Assembly (NCBI GenBank): GCA_010093685.1
Contig: MU006219.1
Location: forward strand, 701,531-765,530
Reading direction: 5' to 3'
Origin: Ophiobolus disseminans
Lineage: Eukaryota; Ascomycota; Dothideomycetes; Pleosporales; Phaeosphaeriaceae
DNA length: 64,000 bases
Made by a program: the position numbers and the translations under genes. The notes under the pieces were generated by a model. That model did no database searches and had not been told where the DNA came from. It saw nothing but the letters and a program-made list of their open reading frames with translations. Shown here piece by piece: positions 32,229 through 45,042 of this stretch. How positions within the stretch are numbered: the first letter of the stretch is position 1; each line of letters opens with the position of its first letter.

Positions 32229-35075
32229 ATGAATGGCGCAGATACTCGGACCAACGGTGAATCACGTGAAACGGGCCAGCTACCTACACCGAGCCAGACG
32301 CCAGAACCTGATGATGTGGCATTCCCGGGCGGTCGCCGCAGCAATGACGCGAGGAACGGTCGACAGCTGCAGGACATGGCCGACGCCCCGAAAGCAGACA
32401 CCAGCGGGAGTTTGAGCGCTAGCTCCACCAGCAGGCGGGCCAGCATACAGGAAGACGCGATTCTGTCCGACACCAGCGAGAAGATCCGGCCCATCAAGCG
32501 GCCCGGTGATGCACGGCGGAAGAGCAGCGTGTCCGAGCACGACAGAATACTGAAGCTTAGTCCTCGGCAGATCCAGGAACTCACGAGCGAGCCCACGAGC
32601 ATCCCCATCCGAGTAGCGACGCCGATACTGGAAGACGTCCTAGAGGGCGAGACACCTGGCGAAGATGCTGATGGAGAGGAGGACAGCAGGGTGTTGGGCG
32701 TCGTCTTGGAGCGACCCGTAGAGAGGGAAGGCACAGAGCGTGGCGGCAGGAGAAGGACCGCGTCACGGGGTCGGGAATCAAGGCAAGAGACGGAGGTGAT
32801 CGTGGTCAAGGCACAAGCCACCGAGTTGAGGCACAGCCGACCAATGCTGAGCTCGCGGTCTATCACATCACCCTCAGTCATACGCAGGAGGCAATCTACC
32901 TCTAGGACACGTGCGCATGCCGCACCTCCCCACCTGGACCTGAAAGATGCGCCGCCAAAAGCTGTACTACAGGACCGCCGCAAAGAGACACGTGAGATAC
33001 GGGATCTGTTCTCCCCCATGCGAGCGGCCCTGCCACTGCCACCCATGTCAATGCCGACATTTCTTTCTCTCGAGCTGTCCGCAAACCGGCCGTCGCCGCT
33101 GTACATCTACCGGTCCTCTAATGACGACTTCCCGTACGAGTCGTCAGAGCTGAAGTACCAGCGGCTTATCAACTTCATGAAGATACCCGCCAAGATCGAG
33201 GGTATACTGGCCTTTGGCGCTCTCGCGTGTCTGGATGCTTGGATGCACACATTGACAATCTTGCCACTGCGCTTCCTGCTCGCCGTTGGTATCCTCGTCA
33301 AGTGGTGGGGCTCGGTTCTCATCAAGGAGGCTCGCGACATATGGGCTTTCGTATACAATGGACTGCCACGATTCTGGCATCGCCGTAGGCATACAGACGC
33401 CGGTGCATCAGTACCGCCCACGCCGGCCGAGGAGGAGCCACCGTCCCTGTCACGTAAACCCTCCTCTAACGCAACCGCTACAACCTCTGCACGCCAGAAT
33501 GGAGGTATGACCACAACCTTCAAGTTTCCAGAGCTGAAGGACCCCCGACCGCGACGCACCCGCAACTCGCGTTTTCGCCATCGTCGCACCAAGTCAACCC
33601 CCTCTGCACTTCTACCGTCTCACAAAGCAGACCTCCTGAAAGGCCTGCTAATTGTCTCCAGTTGCTTCGTGCTTATGCGATTTGATGCAAGCCGGATGTA
33701 CCATGGTATCCGCGGTCAGTCAGCGATCAAACTCTACGTCATCTACAACCTTCTCGAAGTATGCGATCGGCTTCTGTCGGCCATTGGCCAAGACGTGCTC
33801 GAGTGTCTGTTCTCACGCGAGACCCTCGATCGTGACGCAGACGGCCGTAGTAAGGTTCTGCGGCCATTTGGCATGTTCTTGCTCGCCTCGGCCTATACCG
33901 TCGCACATGCTACCGCCCTGTTCTACCAGGTCATCACACTCAACGTGGCTGTGAACTCTTATTCTAATGCCCTCTTGACACTTCTGATGTCGAATCAATT
34001 TGTTGAGATCAAAGGCACGGTATTCAAGAAATTCGAGAAGGAGAATCTGTTCCAGATTACATGCGCTGATATTGTGGAGCGCTTCCAACTCTGGCTGATG
34101 CTGCTCATCATCGCAATGCGCAATGTTGTAGAAGTTGGTGGCCTCAGCATCAGAAGCAGCGATGTGTCATGGACCGCAATGTTCTCGTCAGGCAACGCGA
34201 CGACGTCAGCTTCAGCCGCTGCTTTTACAGCATCAAGCATCCTGCCCATGAGCTTCACCATCTTCCCAAAGTACATCGCCCAAGTGCTGAACCCGTTCCT
34301 CTTGGTTCTGGGTAGCGAGATGGTTGTTGACTGGCTCAAGCACGCATACATTACTAAGTTCAATCAGTACAAGCCAGAGGTGTATAGCAAGTTCTTCGAC
34401 GTCCTCGCAAAAGACTACTACTCCAACGCATTCACAGATCCGAATTTGACAAGACGTCTCGGCCTGCCAGTCATTCCGCTCTCGTGTCTTTTCGTCCGCG
34501 CAGCTATCCAAACCTACCACATGTTTATCGCCATGCACATGCCGCCACCACTACCCGCGACTTCCACATCACTGTCTTCCGACCCCGAGTCATCCCCAGC
34601 CACCACCGCTGCTATGGCTCACATTGATCATGTCTTCCGTCGCGCCCTCGGACGCTCCACATTCGGCTCGAGCACACCTTCACAAGCATGGTATCAACTA
34701 CCCTCTTGGTCGCTTGATGACCTCATTGCCGGCTCGACAATGCTCATCGTCTTCCTCGTCATTTACCTCATTCTCTTGGCCTTCAAGCTCATCCTTGGCA
34801 TGCTCTTGCTTATCGTAGCGCGGAGGCGTTACCACGGCATGCAAGAGCGGGAGATGACGAGCGTCGAAACTGGCGGCAAGAGGATCGGCGGCTGGGGAGT
34901 AGTCGATGTTGACGAGGAGAAGAGGAGACAGATATACGATGACGATCCCGAGACTTTAAAAAGACTGAAGGAACGAGATGAAAAAGTTAAAAAGAAAGAT
35001 CAAGACGAAAGGGAACGCGGAACCAGCTTTGGACATGTCAGTCGGTATGCGATGGTAGCCAAGAGGATCTGGTAG
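32229..35075 (+). CDS. EMP65: TAPT1/Emp65-family ER membrane protein
   Basis: A single exon of 948 codons from the ATG at 32229. The first 300 residues are disordered and Ser/Arg-rich. The conserved TAPT1 (DUF747) core starts with KYQRLINFMKIPAKIEG near residue 310 and carries several hydrophobic segments (about 322-360, 469-486, 546-572, 620-640, 670-703, 830-865). Signature stretches include LYVIYNLLEVCDRLLSAIGQD, NALLTLLMSNQFVEIKGTVF, and LGSEMVVDWLKHAYITKFN. Yeast Emp65 works with Slp1 in the ER to protect newly made proteins; a similar role is inferred. The C-terminus is charged and cytosolic-looking. Confidence 0.88.
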   Translation: MNGADTRTNGESRETGQLPTPSQTPEPDDVAFPGGRRSNDARNGRQLQDMADAPKADTSGSLSASSTSRRASIQEDAILSDTSEKIRPIKRPGDARRKSSVSEHDRILKLSPRQIQELTSEPTSIPIRVATPILEDVLEGETPGEDADGEEDSRVLGVVLERPVEREGTERGGRRRTASRGRESRQETEVIVVKAQATELRHSRPMLSSRSITSPSVIRRRQSTSRTRAHAAPPHLDLKDAPPKAVLQDRRKETREIRDLFSPMRAALPLPPMSMPTFLSLELSANRPSPLYIYRSSNDDFPYESSELKYQRLINFMKIPAKIEGILAFGALACLDAWMHTLTILPLRFLLAVGILVKWWGSVLIKEARDIWAFVYNGLPRFWHRRRHTDAGASVPPTPAEEEPPSLSRKPSSNATATTSARQNGGMTTTFKFPELKDPRPRRTRNSRFRHRRTKSTPSALLPSHKADLLKGLLIVSSCFVLMRFDASRMYHGIRGQSAIKLYVIYNLLEVCDRLLSAIGQDVLECLFSRETLDRDADGRSKVLRPFGMFLLASAYTVAHATALFYQVITLNVAVNSYSNALLTLLMSNQFVEIKGTVFKKFEKENLFQITCADIVERFQLWLMLLIIAMRNVVEVGGLSIRSSDVSWTAMFSSGNATTSASAAAFTASSILPMSFTIFPKYIAQVLNPFLLVLGSEMVVDWLKHAYITKFNQYKPEVYSKFFDVLAKDYYSNAFTDPNLTRRLGLPVIPLSCLFVRAAIQTYHMFIAMHMPPPLPATSTSLSSDPESSPATTAAMAHIDHVFRRALGRSTFGSSTPSQAWYQLPSWSLDDLIAGSTMLIVFLVIYLILLAFKLILGMLLLIVARRRYHGMQEREMTSVETGGKRIGGWGVVDVDEEKRRQIYDDDPETLKRLKERDEKVKKKDQDERERGTSFGHVSRYAMVAKRIW

Positions 35076-36637
35076 CATCGTGCAATACAAGTCCCATCCC
35101 TCTCCGCCCACTAGTCCTTTCCGTCATGCATTCCCCACTGACTCAAGCCTGCACAATGATCGGATATGCTCAACCAACGCCATGATTCCTCACCCATCTG
35201 GCTTACCCCTCTTCTCCCCACTCACAACCCAAGCCCAATCGCACCACCAACACCTCCTTTGCAACAGCGACAGACGACATGCAATGCACGTCCCCCTCCC
35301 GCCCGCCGATCCCGCCAACGCCCTAATTCCAATCCGGCACACTGACACACTATTTCCGGCAACGCGCGCACACTAGCCACAACTGCCGCGCCCCCAGTGC
35401 CGCAAGCTTCGCTTCCCAGATGCTAGTCTGGCGAAAGTTTGGATACCTAGTCGGTGGAGTGCGGCTGAGCGTAGGTTTAGTGCTACGGTTAAAACATGCA
35501 TTGGGGAGGTAGGTAGGCCGAATGAAGGCGCTTTGGACGAATGGTATGGGGAGCGCGGAAAGGACTGCATGCGGTGTAGTGGGATAGATGGGTAGATGGA
35601 CTACCGTACGTCCTAGTTAATTCAATAGACTATGACCGATATCATAACTGTTGGATTAGGATTCACGGCTGCTTCGATCATTCTTTCAGAATCAATTAAC
35701 TAAACATCTTCAAATCTAGCGCCTGGCTTACACCATACTCTCCACCTATTCTTTCCTCCTCGCACTCCCCTTCCCCATTCGACACCCCGAACCAAGCCCC
35801 GACATTCCCTTTTCCTCGCTCCTGGCTATCAAGCATACGCCCAGCAGCGTTGGAAAGTCTAATATGCGGCTCTTTTTCGGGATGCCACAATCTGGGGCCA
35901 CCCATGTTGCTGCGGCTTGGTCCGCAGACGAGGCGTTTTGTGTTTCGTGAAGCGAAGCGGGGCGGGGAGATGGATATTGCCAGTCAGGAGAAGGAGTCTG
36001 GAAGGGATGACGATGGTGGCTTTGCTTTTGGATGCAGAATGTCACTTTGCGGTTCGTGGTGGTAGTGTGGCGTAAAAGTGAATGTAAATATTTGGTTGCG
36101 CGCAAATACCTCTCAGGTACTGGCTGCTGAAAGTGAAGAGAATAGAGATGTGGGTATTTGGTATATACGAGCTAAATACGATTATAGATGGCCTGCCTAC
36201 TCCATGTGCTGACAGACTATGCCACGCGTTCCAGTATGTGCATGGCGTCGCACGAGTGGGGTTCCATACTCCTAAGATGTACAAATATAGCGTGTGTGAT
36301 GGCCGCGCTCTTGCGTATTCTATGCTTTCTTTGGGTTCCGCCGTTGCGGGCGCAGCCCTTTGTAACGCCCAACATGCAGTATTACCCGCATGCAAAATCA
36401 AAATCTCTTCAACGCCGTATGACACACCATGAATGGCTGCGTGATCTATGCAGGTATATGCATTTTCGAAAGCGATTGCGTCGAGTAGATGTCGAACCAG
36501 ATGTTGCACAGCGGCGTTGCTGATCGCCTAACAACGCCAGAACGCCGTGCAAGGGAATCGACTTGGATGGGTATGAACGTGAGAGCAAGGGAATTCGTCG
36601 GACCGTATGTGTGGTAGTGGTGGAGATCAAGCTCTCA
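35076..36637. other. Convergent 3' intergenic region
   Basis: Nearly 1.6 kb lies between the TAPT1-like and kinase stops. Several open frames exist on both strands but none shows a signal peptide, domain or consistent codon use. I see no gene here. Confidence 0.45.
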
Positions 36638-38587
36638 TCACGTGTTGCTGATGATGACCCTGGCGCCCTCTTTGCCCAACACGCCCCTCTCTTTCGCCTT
36701 GGGACTCCTGTCCCGACCCTTCTTGCGGCTGAGGAAACCGAGCATGCCAGATGGCTTTTCAACAGCTTGTGGGTTCTGTACAAGGGCAGAGCTCTGGTTA
36801 GCCATCTCAGACCATGAGCCGGTTTCATTGAGAACTACCTGTACGCCTCCGCCCATGCTAGTGCTGCGCTGCGAGCCTCGCGGACGACTATTCATGGGGC
36901 GAGAGAACGAGGGCGTCGGGATCTCGGAGCCGTCATTAGGAAAGTAATCGGCGCGTTCGCCTCGCTGCGATGTGGGTGAGCCGGTATTCTGGGTTTGGTT
37001 GAGCATGGCCGTGGGAAGCGGCGGGCTACCGTTTGGTGAATGTGTTGTTGAGCGACCGGTCGTGGTGGAACGAGTCGGCTGAAGCTCGCCGTCCTGGGAT
37101 TTCGTCGTTGCAAGTGGCCGGCCCCATGGATCCTGTTGTGAGATAACGGACGCTGGTGTGTGTTCGCTGTTGCTCTGATTGCTCGCCCTTGACCCGCCGA
37201 CAGAGTCCACAGGATCGGCAACGGCAACCGCAATGGGGCGCTGGTCACCAATGGTGGTGTAATTAAAGGGCTCGAAGAGCGTTTCGATCATCTTGTGCAG
37301 CTCCTCGGCGCGGATCTCCTGCTCCGTGGCATCGTCCTTGAGGGCTTCTCGGGGCTTCTGTCGCCTTGCCCGTGCCTCTAGCGGCGCCTCTTCCAACAGC
37401 AGTTCCTCGAGATCGTACGTTGCATCAAAGTTTGTCTTATCGGTGGACGGACAGAATACAGGTAAAACTTCCTTGCGTTCCAGCGCCTCGAAATCGAGCG
37501 GACGGAAGAAGGGGTTGTCGGTGAAGGTCTCGAAACCGATGGCACCTATGCGCTTCTTTCGGTTCTTCTCGAGCAGCGAGCTGATGGCATGTAAGCAGGG
37601 CATGGACACTGGCGGGCTGGTGACAGGGTATGTGGGCTCGCCCTTTGAGATCTTCTGGGCTAGGGAGTCGTGGCTGCCGGCCTCGAAGGGGCGCTGCAGA
37701 TGTTAGTGTATAGTTGCGGATATGTGGAAGGCGGACGCACCTTGTTGTATATGCACTCGTAGAAGAGCACGCCAAGCGACCACCAGTCGACCTCGCACGA
37801 GTAGCCCCTGCCTTCGTACACTTCCGGCGCAAGGTATGCGAGCGTGCCGGACTTGCTGGTGAGCGGCTTGTGCGGGGTGAAGTCGGACGCCACGTTCTGC
37901 GAGGTGTTAGCGTGTGATCACATGGCAGTCGGCTGATGGGAGACGTACGAAGTCTGCCAGATGGACGTGGCCTTCGGAGTCGAGGAGCACGTTGTCGGGC
38001 TTGATGTCACGGTGCACAATGCCCTGCTGGTGGATGTAGCGGATGGCGCATCCGAGCTGTGCTATCCAGAAGCGCACCGCCTCTTCTGTGAACGTCTTGC
38101 GCGAGATGTGGAAGCGCAGGTCGCCGCCGTTCATCAGGTCCAGCACAATGTAGCTGCGGGTGGTTAGCCTGTGTCGCCCAATCTCGGCCACGTGCGATGA
38201 CGTACAGGTACTCGATGTCCTGGAAGCTGTAGCGCAGGTTGCAGAGGAAAGGGTGGTTGAGGTGCTCGAGCATGCGGCGCTCGCGAATGATATTGCGGAC
38301 GCTCTCCGACCGTACAACTGTGACACGGCGTTAACATGGGACGGCTGGGCCTGCGTTCGGGCGTGGCTGACCTTCATCCTTTCTTATGTACTTGAGGGCG
38401 AATGTGAGGCCGGTGTCCTTGCGCTCGACGATGCGCACCTTTCCGAAGGCGCCCTTGCCGACGACGCGCAGCAGGCGGAAGTGGTTGAGATTCACTGCAG
38501 GGCATGGTTAGCCTGGGCGGGCCCGGGGAAGGAGCGGTGCGCACCTTGGTCGGTGAAGACGACGGGCTTGCCGTTGCTCTGACCCAT
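36638..38587 (-). CDS. STK32/YANK-type serine/threonine kinase
   Basis: At least six exons; the start is the ATG at 38587. The N-terminus MGQSNGKPVV is a good N-myristoylation site. Exons spliced in phase give the glycine loop VGKGAFGKVRIVE, ALKYIRKDE with the ATP-binding Lys, HPFLCNLRYSFQD, LDLMNGGDLRFH, the catalytic HRDIKPDNVLLD, and DFNVASDF in place of DFG, an Asn that I recall as normal for vertebrate STK32. GTLAYLAPEVY and VDWWSLGVLFYE follow. The last exon codes the rest of the kinase lobe, an EVLPVFCPSTDKTNFDATYDLEE-type extension and a disordered Ser/Pro-rich tail to 36638. Likely membrane-tethered signalling kinase; its substrate is unknown. Confidence 0.9.
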
Positions 38588-41500
38588 GGTGGGCTACGGT
38601 GGCAGACGGCCGGTGGGGGTGAGCAAGGCGCGATCACGAAGGCATCCGTCGGCGGTGGACTCTCGGTAGGGCGGCGGCTCGGCGGCCTGGTGAGGAAGGC
38701 GCGGGGGACAAAGGTCGTGGACGGCAGGTGCAGCGGGCGACTCCAGGACGACGGCGGGCAGGCACGCTGGGTTATCAGCACGGCAGCGTCGAGCTGGTAC
38801 TGGGCTGAGATGGGCGGGGAGGGCTCTCGGGGCTGCAAAAGGAGGGCCAGGAGTTTTGAAGCAAGTCGTCTCTCTTCGGCGTGTCCCCTTGTAGGCTAGC
38901 CACTGCTAGCTGCAGAGCATGTGGGCGCTCTTTCCTCCCAGCAGCACGAGTTCCTTAGCGCATTCTGCATCCCTGCCGGCCACGCTATGAAGTCAGCAAC
39001 CCTGCAACAGCCTCCATCTCATCAGAGTCCGGACACGCTGCTGGTCTGTGGGCATGGCCTCGCGGGCAGGCGCGGCTGCTGGGAGCACACCGTCTTAGAA
39101 CTGCTGCTATAGCTTCAGGTGCTCGACTTCATGCCTACTCGTCTCTAACGCGCCTCGTCCCAGTGTCTCCCAGATCGTGCAAGGCATACCGATGATTGCA
39201 GCCATGGCTGCACACCCGCGATCTGCTGTGAAGACCGCCTGGGGGCTGACGTACACTCTGCTCGCCGCCTGTCGCACTCCGAGAGACACAGTCAGCACCG
39301 TCGGTCTTCCATCGACACAATCACTCCCAGCTGCAGCATGCCGGTCCTCACCCCGGCCTGTCACGAGACACCGGCCAAATTCCATTGACCAGAGCTCGTC
39401 GCGCTCCCGTCTGATCTGCGCCAGCCTTGCTGCTTCTGAAACACAATCCCCCAGGGCGACTTGTCTGGCGTGCGTGCGCCAGCATTATAATTTCCCGCTG
39501 CATCGCCCGCACGGCTGTGATCAAAGGACGTTGATTTTCTTTTTTGCTTTTCCCAAAGGTACGCGAGTCTCCACGTGGAGCCAGCGAAGCATGTCACGAC
39601 GCCCGCCTCTCCCCGCGCTCCATGATTTGCCCGGCTTCTCTTCTGCTTCTTTGCTTCTTCGGGCCGATCGTGCATCCGCCGTTGACCCAAGGTACGCGAG
39701 ATCTTACGCCGACTGTCGCTCGCTCCGAATCGAAAGTGATGTCTACAAGCAATTGCGACATTCTTCACGTTAGGACTACGACGCCGTGTCGGACTAAAAC
39801 GTATGTTGCTTTGATGACACGTGCAGTGCTCTTCCGCAATATGAAACCCCAGAGCCAGTGTCGATCAGGCTCATTCTAGCTCATACATGAGATCACTGGT
39901 CGTGGAGTGCACATCAATCAGGGGCGCGGCGCAACAACCACAAACAACGCGTGCTTGTCTGCCCTAGCGTCAGTGTCTTGCCTATTCTCCCCCGTCCAAT
40001 CTTCAATACTCATATTTCTTCTGCCATGTCGCGTCACACAACCAGCTATCGGCGAGCGGCGTCGTGTAGCGTGCTTGTCCAGGCCGGACCCGGTCCGTCT
40101 TTCATCTTACCTCTTCAGGATTTCACGGCGTAACACAACAGCTCAACAGCCAGTCAAGGCGATATCCGCTCAAGGCTACAAGGAAGCGTTCCACCGCCAG
40201 TGTCACTACCCTTATTTTGTGGGGACATTCGGTTTGCTGGGAGACATCATTCAGTAAGGCTTCGGTTGCACACCGATTAGGCTAATATTTTCTTCCACAG
40301 GTGTTCTAGAAGACCGCCATATTTTCCGAGATGCGACTTTAAGATCTGACACGCGGGGCTACTGCGTGTCGAAAACAGCGGCACATGCATGCCCAGCGCA
40401 CCGAAACCCCACTCCGCTCGTCTCTTAGCTCTGCAAGTTGCGTCCGTGTGGTGGCTTGCTTGCTGCCAGCAACTTACTGCACACCAACCATCCTGAAGCA
40501 CGCTACGATAATTACTGAGATGCAGCCACCTGCGGGAGGCGCCATCTGTGATTCGCCGGGCGTCCGTCTCGACATACTTCTGCGGTTCCATGCACCTGTT
40601 CGCATGACTGGAGCACGGCACTCTACCTCCTTCACGTAACACCGGCGGATTGCCATAATATCGGGGTGAGACCTTGCCAGTGCTGGGTCGAGCAAATCAT
40701 CACGGGGTGCTCAAAGACAAGGAACACATCGGTAATCGATCGTTTTTCCAGCTTCTTGGGATATGGGGTCAATACGAGTACAACAACAGCGACTACCGAT
40801 ACTGCGCATGGAGAAGACACTTATGCAGCCAACCGATTTTCCATTTCCGGGACCATCAGACCGGATGCCCACCGCTACCACAGATATGATATCGTATGGT
40901 TGGTGGCGCTGCCGGCTAACTGCCTGCTGCATCGTGACCAGCGACTTGAGCCTTGCATCGCACCTTTTCTAGCGCACGATTCTAGTCTCAGATCATTATG
41001 AAGTACTCCACCTCACGGCTTCAGCGCAGCCTCGCATTATCCCGGGTCTTGACGCCCTCACCCCTTTTCACATTCACCTGAAACAGCCCTGCGTTCCTTT
41101 CCTCTTCCTGTATGTGAGGGCTTCCACATTGCAGTTCAGCTATGCACGCATAACTGACCGAGTTTTCGAGCCTATAATTAGGCCCTTCGGGCTTCGAGGA
41201 GCAACAAGCGAGCATTGGCATGAACATGGCTGCTGACCTCAGACTGCATGTGAGGCTGCATGCACGGTCCTCAACAACTTGGTATTCGATGCGAGGCTCT
41301 CCAAAAAGGGTGAGTCCTGCGGCGTTGGGCTGTATTGTTGTTGGTGTGTTGGCAGGAAGTGAGGAAGTGGCAGCCCTGCCCGGCGCATTAGGAAGCTACG
41401 ACGGGGATCCTTCAGCCTTGTGAAGACCCAACAACGCGACCACTTGGCATCGCTTGCGGGTAACAACACCACCCATGTGGGTCAGCTGCAACATCCTAGA

Positions 41501-42657
41501 CAGCACGAGGTGTTTATCACTGTACTACATCAAACCTTCTACGGTGGGCAAATAAAGCGCCGATCGCTGCACCACCAATCTACAAGAGCTGGTAGCGACC
41601 TGTCGTGCGCCTATTCTGGAACGAGGCCTCAGAAAGGTGAGTGGACCCGACTAAAAAAAGTCATGGCGACACCTCCACGTGGACTGCTTGATGTCACAGC
41701 ATTGCGGGCCCCAAATCCCGGATGTTGGGTCTGTCAACGAGGTTTGTATGACCAACAACCACGCCCCACCCTTCAACACCCTTCAGAGCCGTAGGCCCGA
41801 CTCAGTGGCGTCCTCTGCATGTAGCATGTCACCCATGCGCTTCAGGACTCCATGTCAATCTCCCGCTCGCTTGCGGCTGTCGAAGCGCTCTAACCTCCTT
41901 CCCAAAAAGATCTCGGGGCAAAATTCACACACTCCACCCGCCGTACGCTGTACAACAGCGACCCTCGTATCCGCGACGCTCTCACATAGCACGGCAGCAC
42001 AGACGCACGGGCTAACGCTCACCGATACATGCTCAATTCACCGCGTGTATGTCTTGAGAACTTGGCGATAACTTCGCGAGCAGAGGGAGGCGGAACAGAT
42101 GCATCTCAAGGGCCAGCCTCTGCACACCCGCGCAAGCCCCATATATTGCGCGTCGCAGATATATTGCGCTAGGGCGTGGGAGACATGTGGCCCTGCACAT
42201 GGCGCATCGTCTAGCCACTATGGCAAGCAATGTACGTTAGGGTGATCCGCTGGTGCCGATAGAACTCGTCCCGGCGTAGTGGGACATGGTACTTTTGCCG
42301 TGCGGGAAGTATGTAATGCGACGGCGCCAGTCTTAAAGTCGTTACTGCACGTCTAGCTGTAGGGTTATGAACTCTTCAAAGCTTCAATGACGTCTACAAG
42401 CGGCAATACATCGGCACGTTGTTATATAGGCGTTCTAGAACAAAAACTTGGAACTGTGGGGGACACGGCGAGTGCTATCAGAACAAGGTTCGGTCATGAT
42501 ATGGCTTTCAATTCAATTACCGCTTTCTGCACTTGTAGCGTGTACATGCGCAGTGGCGTGCCATGAACTGTCATATGGCTTGCCAGTCTCCTACTCTCAT
42601 GCTCCCTTTCAAAATGCTACGTGCGATGCAGTGCGTTAATTTGGCGTCACCCGTGCA
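38588..42657. other. Long intergenic region upstream of the kinase
   Basis: About 4 kb has no open frame that I can support on either strand. Frames of up to 198 codons (39177-39773 +) show no domain, biased composition and no splice partners. No B-box-like tRNA motif was found. It may hold distal kinase regulatory sequence or non-coding RNA. Confidence 0.4.
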
Positions 42658-44622
42658 TTAAAACCAAAAAGACTGCACCGGTGTATCTTTCTCTTCATCA
42701 GAGCACTCCTCTGCCTCACCAACCTTCACCCAAGAAGCCACTGTAAAATCCACGTCATGATATTTCCTGAAAGAACAGTTCTCTATAACCTGGCTCTTGC
42801 ACCTTGTGTCCTGGCAAACATGGCCGTACATGCAATCAAGCCGACGACATGCTGATCCCCAACGGCAACGTTTTCGCCGGGCGAGATACCGGAGGAACCA
42901 GGCAACGTTGTCGCATATCTCGGAATGGTCGTACTTGCATGACTCGCCCAAGTTACATGTACCTGCAATGTGGAAGCGCAAGCAAGGGTTTTTGTTGGTG
43001 GATACGTAGTCGTTGTATGCCTGACGACAGGCAGCCGTCGGTTTTTTGATACAATAGTCAAGGCGTTCACCGTCTTTGTTCACCGGGATGTGGCCGGGTA
43101 GCGCATGTGAGGCTTCGGGGAGAACCCCAGGAAGATGGAGCTTAGAGGAAGTCTCCATAGGCTCGTGGCCATTCTCGTCTCCTGCAGATAGCGATTCGGG
43201 GTGGTCGTCCCTCACATCCACCTTTACCCAGGTTTCCAGTGCGGGATCTACTTCGTGAAAGTTTCGGAGGGGACAAGTTGTTACGTCTTCTGTCAGGCAC
43301 CGTACGCTCAGACAAATATGACCAAAGATGCAGTTCTCCCGGCGACACCGCGGTCCGTAGGTACACGGCTCTTTCTTGACCACGTAGCGTAGCCTCCAAA
43401 GGCCCTCTCGACTCAGCTCAGAGTGATCGTACTTGCAATTGTTCCTGTACCGGCAGCCATTTGTAAGATGATGCCATTTGCAAGGCTGTTCGCTGTCCAT
43501 AACCTTGCTCTTATACTCTCGGCATACTGCAGTTGGAGGGGTTTCCATATAGTAATCAAGACGCTGGCCATCCTTGTTGACGGGAATGTGACCCAGCAAG
43601 GCTTCCTTTCTCTGCGGCAGGGGACCAGGAGCTCGCAGTCGTGGCTTTGGAGTCGCTAGATTCAATTTGTCTGTCCAGACGGTTTCGGTGACTGGAGCGT
43701 GAGGGAGCTCGCAAAGATGCTCATTGCATAGTTTCTAGACTAAGTTTAGTATAGTTAAGTCCCAGACACGATGTTATTCATACGTACCGAATCGAATACT
43801 CCTTCGGCTACAAGCGAACCGATGGGATGGTAGACTCCATGGTCCTGGTATTGCTCAATCAGGCGATCTGAATGTGACGGCGCAGCAAATAATGCTGGGA
43901 GTCGTGTGAACCTACATGGCAACGGAATCGTTTCATATCCAGGCCCCATGGCTTCACTCAGTACGACATGTACTTTGGGCGAGGGTGTTTGCAGTAGGAA
44001 AAGATACGCTAGACGCTCCCATGCTGCAAGATAGATATGCGTACATCGAGGATCTTTTATGGCATCCGAAAACGCATCTACGTTGTATTATCAATCACGG
44101 TTACTCAAAAAATAATGCCATGCGCAGTCAACAATTGTAAAACATACCTCCAATTTCTCGCTGCACTCCAAGTCCCCTATCGGTATAGACACTGATGAAC
44201 TCAAGCTCCATGTCTGCTGAGCATTCATGCACCCCACGATTGAAGCCGTTGAGTGCTCCACGTTGCAATTTTGGGGGATGCGCATAGACGCGAACATGAA
44301 GGCGATAAGGTTGCGAACCGGAAGAAGGCAGAATTTCTTGCAGATTCTGGCTGATGGATTTCGAGAGGTTTTGATTGAGCTCGGTAGTTGGAATAACGAA
44401 CTGCAAACGATGAGAATGCTTTCCACTTTTGAGCCAGAAGGAACTCACCGGGTGACTGTGCGCATCGACGAGAACAAGAACGTACGGCCTGTCATGCGTG
44501 TCGTCGTCTACTGCAGATGACTCTGCCTCATCATCACCAGTCTGTGTTGATTTGTTGTTGTCATCGCTTTTGACATCGATCCCGGCAAGCTTGCGTGCGA
44601 GAGCTGCTAGTGGAGCGAACAT
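42658..44622 (-). CDS. DUF7923 plus duplicated CCCH zinc-finger protein
   Basis: Three exons (44622-44148, 44077-43788, 43734-42658) give 613 residues. The N-terminal half matches the fungal DUF7923 pattern: PYVLVLVDAHSHPVSS, then LHVRVYAHP, then DAIKDPRCTHIYLAAWERL. The C-terminal half holds two copies of a module of about 130 residues, each opening GHIPVNKDG(Q/E)RLDY and containing a CCCH finger ending C-x-YDHSE, a second Cys-rich block (CTYGPRCRRENCIFGH / CRWGSACRRLDCMYGH), and closing W(V)KV. CCCH fingers usually bind RNA; an RNA-related role is inferred. The acceptor for exon 3 is the second of two close AGs (CTTAGTCTAG), as the first would bring in a stop. Confidence 0.82.
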
Positions 44623-45042
44623 GTTGACGATGCTACGGACTTTACCGCTGTGTTGGTGCTAATCTTGGTTATTAATGATGGGTGCCTCCAAAGCCTGGAA
44701 GCTGAGATGTTTACATTCGCGATGTCGGTGACACATTGTTCCGGTCGCTGTTGCTCTTTCCCTTTCACTACCGGAAACGCGGGCGCACGTGACCGTGCTC
44801 GAATGACGTTTTGTCTTGTACTAGTGCACACAGTCAACAGAGCCTGTCAAGACAGACCTATGTGAGTACGGATAGAAAAACGCTTGTCCGGCTAAGTGTC
44901 AGTGAAGGAGACAGTCATGATAAGACATGTGCTATGAACCACATCCAGATCATTGGAGACGAAATGTTCGAGACAAGGTCAGAACTCCACTTGGCAGATC
45001 ATAGGACTTTCTCTAAAACACAAAATGCTGGCCACTGTGATG
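44623..45042. other. Intergenic
   Basis: 420 nt lie between two minus-strand genes, presumably the promoter of the CCCH gene and the 3' end of the RRM gene. Nothing else was seen. Confidence 0.45.

Noticed and set aside
32183..33106. 307-codon minus-strand frame opposite the TAPT1-like gene
   Set aside because: Ser/Arg-rich antisense shadow of a disordered coding region.
36638..38587. Kinase called inactive because DFG reads DFN
   Set aside because: From memory the STK32/YANK group normally has Asn here, and the VAIK-type Lys, HRD and metal-binding Asp are all present.
39177..39773. 198-codon plus-strand open frame upstream of the kinase gene
   Set aside because: Ser/Pro/Arg-rich composition, no domain, no signal peptide and overlapping frames on both strands; typical of GC-rich non-coding sequence.
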